A stretch of 33,214 nt of DNA from NCBI GenBank assembly GCA_900547135.1, contig URFJ01000006.1, positions 1 to 33,214 of the forward strand, written 5' to 3'. The notes beneath the pieces are model-generated. The model saw nothing but the letters and a program-made list of their open reading frames with translations. It did no database searches and was not told where the DNA came from. This stretch comes from an uncultured Eubacteriales bacterium. Lineage in GTDB: Bacteria; Bacillota; Clostridia; Christensenellales; CAG-138. Position 1 is the stretch's first letter; every line of letters begins with the position of its first letter. Positions 28,978 through 33,214 of the stretch are shown in pieces. The translations under genes and the position numbers were made by a program.

Positions 28978-30912
28978 CTATACGTCCAGATCAGCCACCA
29001 GCTTGGAATTCATCTCTATGAACTCGCGCCTTGGCTCCACCTTGTCGCCCATGAGCACGGTAAATATAGCGTCGGCCATCATGGCATCTTCAAGCTCCAC
29101 GCGCATCATTATGCGCGTTTCAGGATCCATGGTGGTGTCCCAGAGCTGTTCGGCGTTCATCTCGCCCAGGCCCTTATAGCGCTGAATCACGGGCTTAGGT
29201 TCGCGCCCTATCTCATTGAGCAGCGCCTCGAGTTCCTCGTCCGAATATACGTAGCGCTGCAGCTTGCCCTTTGTCACCTTAAAAAGCGGCGGCTGGGCAA
29301 TGTATACATAGCCGTGTTCCACCATGGGGCGCATATGCCTGTAGAAAAAGGTGAGCAGCAGCGTGCGTATATGGCTGCCGTCCACGTCCGCGTCCGTCAT
29401 GCATATGATCTTATGGTACCTGAGTTTCGTCTCGTCAAATTCCTCGCCCATGCCCGCTCCAAAGGCCGTAATCATGGCCTTTATCTCGGCGTTTCCAAGC
29501 ATCTTGTCAAGCCGTGTCTTTTCAACGTTTAAAATCTTGCCCCTAAGCGGCAGTATCGCCTGAAACCGCCTGTCCCTGCCAAGCTTCGCGCTGCCTCCCG
29601 CCGAATTGCCCTCCACGATGAACAGCTCGCACAGGGCTGGATCCTTCTCCTGGCAGTCGGCCAGCTTCCCTGGCAGGGAAGTTGAATCGAGCACGGTCTT
29701 TCTCCTTGCAAGCTCCCTGGCCTTTCGCGCGGCGCCGCGCGCGCGCGACGCGGTTATGCACTTATCAATAACCGTGCGGGCCATCTGTGGATTTTCCTCA
29801 AGATACACCGAAAGCCCGCCGCCCACGGCCGAATCCACGAGCGGGCGGATGTACGCGTTCCCGAGCTTTGCCTTTGTCTGCCCCTCAAACTGGGGTTCCG
29901 TGAGCTTTACGCTGATTATAGCGGTAAGCCCCTCGCGCACGTCCTCGCCGGATAGGTTGGGGTCGTTGGGCTTGAGCAGGCCGTACTTTCTCGCATAGTC
30001 GTTCATAACCCTGGTGAGCGCTGATTTGAACCCCACCAGATGGCTTCCGCCCTCAATGGTTGGTATATTGTTTGCAAAGGTGAATATATTTTCGCTGTAA
30101 CTATCGTTATACTGCATGGTTATCTCAATAGACGCGTTCTGTTCCCCTCCTTCCTCTTCTTTTTTGGTTTCAAAATATATGGGAGGGCGGTGAAGCGCCT
30201 CTTTATTGGTATTGAGGTATTCGACAAACGACACGATGCCGCCTTCGTAGCAGAACCGCTCCGATTTTTCCATGCCCTCGCGCTCGTCAGTCACGGTTAT
30301 GGACACGCCCTTATTCAAAAAGGCCAGCTCGCGCATCCTCGCCGCAATGGTTTCATAGCTGTAGTCTACCGAGTCGAATATTTTTGAGTCGGCAAGATAT
30401 GTCTGCTTGGTTCCCGTAACGTCGGGCGGACAGTCGCCCGTTATGGATACCGGCGCAAGCGGGTCGCCCCGCGTGTAGCTCTGGCTATAGACGTGGCCGT
30501 TCCTGCGCACCTCCACGGTAAGCCATTCGGAAAGCGCGTTGACTACGCTCATGCCCACCCCATGAAGGCCGCCCGACACCTTGTAGCCGCTTCCGCCGAA
30601 CTTGCCGCCGGCGTGCAGCACGGTCATGGCGACCTCAAGCGCGCTTTTCCCCATCTTTTCGTGGTAGTCCACGGGTATGCCGCGCCCGTTGTCCTCGACC
30701 GATACCGAGCTGTCGGGATGAATTGTTATCAATATGTCGCTGCAAAAGCCGCCCATGGCTTCGTCGATGGAGTTGTCCACCAGCTCCGCGATGAGATGGT
30801 GAAGGCCCCTTAGATCGGTAGAGCCAATATACATGCCAGGCCTTCGGCGAACCGCCTCAAGCCCTTCAAGCACCTGTATTTGGGAAGCGTCGTAGCCCTG
30901 TGTTTCGTTCAT
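28978..30912 (-). CDS. gyrB: DNA gyrase subunit B
   Basis: A 644-residue protein with all GyrB landmarks in order: LEGLEAVRRRPGMYIGS near 14-33, ELVDNSIDEA at the ATP-binding Asn, GGKFGGSGYKVSGGLHGVG near 102-120, EGNSAGGSAKLGRDR near 425-440 and the TOPRIM metal site TDADVDGSHIRTLLLTFFYR near 500-520. It ends DLDV, typical of Firmicutes GyrB. With GyrA it introduces negative supercoils using ATP. The ATG is 37 bases downstream of recF, with AGAGGAAGG-type sequence before it. Its stop is TAG followed one codon later by TAA. Confidence 0.98.
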   Translation of the reverse strand: MNETQGYDASQIQVLEGLEAVRRRPGMYIGSTDLRGLHHLIAELVDNSIDEAMGGFCSDILITIHPDSSVSVEDNGRGIPVDYHEKMGKSALEVAMTVLHAGGKFGGSGYKVSGGLHGVGMSVVNALSEWLTVEVRRNGHVYSQSYTRGDPLAPVSITGDCPPDVTGTKQTYLADSKIFDSVDYSYETIAARMRELAFLNKGVSITVTDEREGMEKSERFCYEGGIVSFVEYLNTNKEALHRPPIYFETKKEEEGGEQNASIEITMQYNDSYSENIFTFANNIPTIEGGSHLVGFKSALTRVMNDYARKYGLLKPNDPNLSGEDVREGLTAIISVKLTEPQFEGQTKAKLGNAYIRPLVDSAVGGGLSVYLEENPQMARTVIDKCITASRARGAARKARELARRKTVLDSTSLPGKLADCQEKDPALCELFIVEGNSAGGSAKLGRDRRFQAILPLRGKILNVEKTRLDKMLGNAEIKAMITAFGAGMGEEFDETKLRYHKIICMTDADVDGSHIRTLLLTFFYRHMRPMVEHGYVYIAQPPLFKVTKGKLQRYVYSDEELEALLNEIGREPKPVIQRYKGLGEMNAEQLWDTTMDPETRIMMRVELEDAMMADAIFTVLMGDKVEPRREFIEMNSKLVADLDV

Positions 30913-30949
30913 GATATACCTTCCTCTTATAAAAATGGGTTGTTTAGCG

Positions 30950-32074
30950 TTATAATTCCGTTTTTAGCGCATGCGGGGCCGTGTCACAGCCCCGGCGCAG
31001 GCTGAGCGAACCGCGCAGGCAGTCGTAGGCGGCGAAGCGTTTGCCATCAAGCCCCTCCAGGGAGGTGCAGGTCAGCAGGCACTGGCAGCCTTCGGCCGCG
31101 TCTAAAAGCGCGCGCCTTCGCCCAAAGTCAAGCTCTGAAAACACGTCGTCTAAAAGCAGCACCGGCGGCTCGCCCCTGGCGCTGAGCGCAACCGCTATCT
31201 CACTGAGCTTCATCGACAGCGCTGCGGTGCGCTGCTGGCCCTGGGAGCCAAAGCTCCGCGCGTCCGTTTCATCCACTATCACCGCGATGTCGTCGCGATG
31301 CGGGCCAAAGCCCGTAAAGCCCCTGCGCGCGTCCTCGGAAGCGCCCGCTTTCAGCGCGCTGAGTATTGCCTGCTCGGCGTCAGAGCGCGGCTCCACCGAC
31401 GGCACATACTCAAGCCGCAGCTGCTCGCCGCCCGATATGGATGAGTGAAGGCGGGCCGCCTCCATGGACAGGCCCTCCATAAACCGCGCCCGCCGCGCCA
31501 TGATATCAGCGCCAAGGGCGGCAAGCTGAACATCCCACATCAGCAGATTATCCATATCCAGTCTGAGCTTTTTGTCCTTTAAAAGCGCGTTTCGCTGCTT
31601 GAGCGCGGCGTTATAGTGCTGAAGCTTGAAAAAGTACGCCGGATACAGCTGGCTAAGCGCCATGTCTATAAATCGGCGCCTTTCGGCAGGCGGCCCTTTC
31701 ACTATGTTCAGTGTCTCCGGAGCGAACATCACGGAATTAAGCGTGCCCATGAGGTCGCCCGCGCGCCTCAGCTGGTTCCCGTTGACAAACATGCGCCTGG
31801 GTCCGTCGGATGGGTTTTTGACCTCTATTCGGGACGTTCCCGCCCCGCTTTCCAGGTCAAGCCCTATGTAAAACGCAGGGGCGCCGTGCCTTATCAGCCG
31901 GCTGTCGCTTGCAGTGCGGTGCGAGCGGGCAAAGGTGCAAAAGAACACCGCTTCCAGCAAGTTGGTCTTGCCCTGGGCGTTTTCACCAGTGATCACGTTA
32001 AGCCCGGGCGACAACTCGATGGATGCAGCCTCATAGTTTCTGAAATTGGATAGCTTCAGCCGAGTGATGTTCAA
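30950..32074 (-). CDS. recF: DNA replication and repair protein RecF
   Basis: I place the start at the TTG at 32074-32072, giving 374 residues beginning MNITRLKLSNFRNYEAASIE, which aligns with normal RecF N-termini. The longer frame from ATG 32128 would start upstream of the predicted transcription start. The Walker A motif GENAQGKTNLL lies near 32-42, the signature FGSQGQQRTAALSMK near 285-300 and Walker B VLLLDDVFSELD near 317-328. RecF loads RecA at single-strand gaps with RecO and RecR. It lies directly upstream of gyrB on the same strand. Usual neighbours dnaA, dnaN and the S4-domain gene are not seen upstream. Confidence 0.97.
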   Translation of the reverse strand: MNITRLKLSNFRNYEAASIELSPGLNVITGENAQGKTNLLEAVFFCTFARSHRTASDSRLIRHGAPAFYIGLDLESGAGTSRIEVKNPSDGPRRMFVNGNQLRRAGDLMGTLNSVMFAPETLNIVKGPPAERRRFIDMALSQLYPAYFFKLQHYNAALKQRNALLKDKKLRLDMDNLLMWDVQLAALGADIMARRARFMEGLSMEAARLHSSISGGEQLRLEYVPSVEPRSDAEQAILSALKAGASEDARRGFTGFGPHRDDIAVIVDETDARSFGSQGQQRTAALSMKLSEIAVALSARGEPPVLLLDDVFSELDFGRRRALLDAAEGCQCLLTCTSLEGLDGKRFAAYDCLRGSLSLRRGCDTAPHALKTEL

Positions 32075-32099
32075 TACGGTCAGCCTTACTGTTTTTTTT

Positions 32100-32128
32100 A
32101 TTATAGCATGATCTGGTGTAAAATTCAA
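32100..32128 (-). promoter_or_regulatory. Promoter of the recF-gyrB-gyrA group
   Basis: On the minus strand TTGAAT (32128-32123), 17-base spacer and a perfect TATAAT (32105-32100). Transcription would start near 32093, 19 bases before the TTG start codon of recF, so this decides that start. Confidence 0.75.
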
Positions 32129-32239
32129 GCAATATAATATTATAATGAAAGGTACGATGATTTGCCGCTAAATATGAGGAATTAAATGTCATGAACCAAA
32201 CTCCCCGATGGAATAAGAATGTATTTTAGCTTTAAAAGC

Positions 32240-32281
32240 CTACCCTTGTCAACTGAGGGTAGGTATATCTTCAGATATACC
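32240..32281. other. Two adjacent hairpins upstream of recF
   Basis: CTACCCT/AGGGTAG (32240-32262) is followed at once by GGTATATC/GATATACC (32262-32281). Neither has a T-run, and no gene lies in 32129-32300. They might be extra folding elements after the terminator at 32301-32335. Confidence 0.35.
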
Positions 32282-32300
32282 CTCTGTTACCCTTTAAGCC

Positions 32301-32335
32301 GAAAAAGAATACCGGCCCCGAAATGGAGCCGGTAT
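32301..32335 (-). terminator. Terminator of the edge gene
   Basis: As minus-strand RNA, ATACCGGCTCC pairs with GGGGCCGGTAT (11 bp, one G-U pair) around ATTTC, followed by TCTTTTTC. It lies about 45 bases after the stop of the gene at 32381 and separates it from recF. Confidence 0.8.
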
Positions 32336-32380
32336 CGCATAAACAGGGACACAGTGATGAAGCGAACAGCGCTCATCTGG

Positions 32381-33214
32381 CTAACCTAAATTGTACCAAT
32401 CGACGACCCACCACATATCAGGCGCATAGCCTAATTTGACCGTCTTTTCCTTAAGCGCACGCAAGTTCTCCTGCCAATCCGGATTTTCCCATGCCTTAAA
32501 CCAGCTGGCATGACCCAAATCCGTATGTATGCGCATATCGTGTAAATCAATCAGATCGAAATCAATTTCCGGAAAAATGTAATTCGAAATGATAAACGTA
32601 TTATATGCATCATATATGGCTTCCAGCATGCTCAGTCTTTTACACCAATCCGTAGTTAAAGACAATAAATCAAAATTAGAGTTCAACGCCGAAATCGGTT
32701 CGGGCAATCTGCTCAAGGCCCAGCGCAAATGCTTAAGATACGGATAGTACTCATGGCAGATCAAAAAACCCAGCTCATATAGGGTTTGTGCTGTGCGTCC
32801 GAACTGAATATGAGCCGCCGCAAACAAATGGCGGTTAACGCTTATTTGTATGGCACGGACGCCATCCTCTACAAAGTCTTTCAGTTTTGTATAGATTGCT
32901 TTTTTCCAAAGCTTATCCGGCATCTTATCTGGCGCGTTATCCTTGGGATCATAATAAATCAGGTTTTCCTGTATCGTAAAAAGGGATTCAAACGACAATT
33001 CCTCCCACTGGATACAGCCGCCGTTGGATAGAATTTTTCCCCCCCAATGGTCAAGCAGCCATGATAAGGGGTGCACGCTTATGATCGAGCCATTTACCAC
33101 ACCTTCTTGTTTCCACGGGTTCGTCTCTGCCAGACACTCTTCCAGCTCTATTTGCAGTACCCCGTTTTGTTTCCAGATTGTATCAGGAAGATAGATCACC
33201 GCTTCCATGTCAGA
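32381..33214 (-). CDS. Unknown protein, C-terminal part (possibly DUF4037-like), runs off the right edge
   Basis: An open frame continuing to the last base of the window. The first ATG is at 33208, but codons before it stay open, so this may be the 3' part of a longer gene. The visible 275 residues are mainly helical after an N-terminal mixed region: KLWKKAIYTKLKDFVEDGVR, then a histidine-rich segment NRHLFAAAHIQFGR, then YYPYLKHLRWALSRLPEP. This helical pattern reminds me of the DUF4037 domain found C-terminal to nucleotidyltransferase domains, which would fit a missing N-terminus; I am not sure. It ends WWVVDWYNLG at TAG. Its composition is more AT-rich than recF and gyrB next to it. A good terminator follows. 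Confidence 0.65.
   Translation of the reverse strand, partial: SDMEAVIYLPDTIWKQNGVLQIELEECLAETNPWKQEGVVNGSIISVHPLSWLLDHWGGKILSNGGCIQWEELSFESLFTIQENLIYYDPKDNAPDKMPDKLWKKAIYTKLKDFVEDGVRAIQISVNRHLFAAAHIQFGRTAQTLYELGFLICHEYYPYLKHLRWALSRLPEPISALNSNFDLLSLTTDWCKRLSMLEAIYDAYNTFIISNYIFPEIDFDLIDLHDMRIHTDLGHASWFKAWENPDWQENLRALKEKTVKLGYAPDMWWVVDWYNLG

Overview
The window reads as chromosomal DNA of a Gram-positive anaerobe of the Clostridia type. The evidence is a cysteine-type L33 directly upstream of secE-nusG-rplK, a recF-gyrB-gyrA cluster of Firmicutes type, strong AGGAGG ribosome binding sites, sigma-A-like promoters, a sodium-pump decarboxylase beta/gamma pair and a surface leucine-rich-repeat protein with a sortase-like tail. 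Composition is near 50% GC by eye, with AT-rich islands. Order-level placement (for example Christensenellales-like) is only a guess.

Layout, left to right. 1-1548: rpmG-secE-nusG-rplK on the minus strand, with a clear promoter before rpmG. 1717-3195: a TraX-family membrane protein and a small acidic unknown protein on the plus strand, closed by a strong bidirectional terminator. 3259-17179: a 14-kb minus-strand cassette of unrecognised giant beta-rich proteins and a ComEC-like metallo-beta-lactamase-fold protein. 17457-18265: an AbrB-like regulator with a zinc ribbon, divergent from an XRE repressor. 18345-20027: promoter, a structured leader with its own terminator, then the beta and gamma subunits of a sodium-translocating decarboxylase. 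20037-22645: a decay zone with a relic type I-C-like CRISPR array, a duplicated fragment of a regulator gene, and two frameshifted genes for exported proteins. 23060-25937: an intact winged-helix regulator divergent from a surface LRR protein, with two clear promoters and a candidate operator. 26158-32128: gyrA, a 68-residue unknown, gyrB and recF, all minus strand, with the recF promoter visible. 32301-33214: a terminator and the 3' part of an unknown (possibly DUF4037-like) gene running off the edge.

The most unusual part is the 14-kb cassette. It has five open segments but only three have ribosome binding sites. The other two each begin in the same frame as the preceding segment, directly after a single TAG codon. 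Read this way it is a three-cistron operon: a 996-residue protein, a roughly 580-residue metallo-beta-lactamase-fold protein with an amber codon inside its catalytic domain, and a roughly 3,050-residue protein with an amber codon near its middle. Whether these are recent nonsense mutations, programmed readthrough or gene fission cannot be settled from sequence alone. TAG is also the normal stop of nusG and gyrB here, so global reassignment of TAG is unlikely.

Other leads are the structured leader upstream of the decarboxylase genes (riboswitch or attenuator candidate), the CRISPR relic lying next to a broken copy of the HTH segment of the regulator 3 kb away, and shared palindromes at regulator and cassette promoters. 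No rRNA, tRNA, intact cas gene, transposase or integrase was seen.
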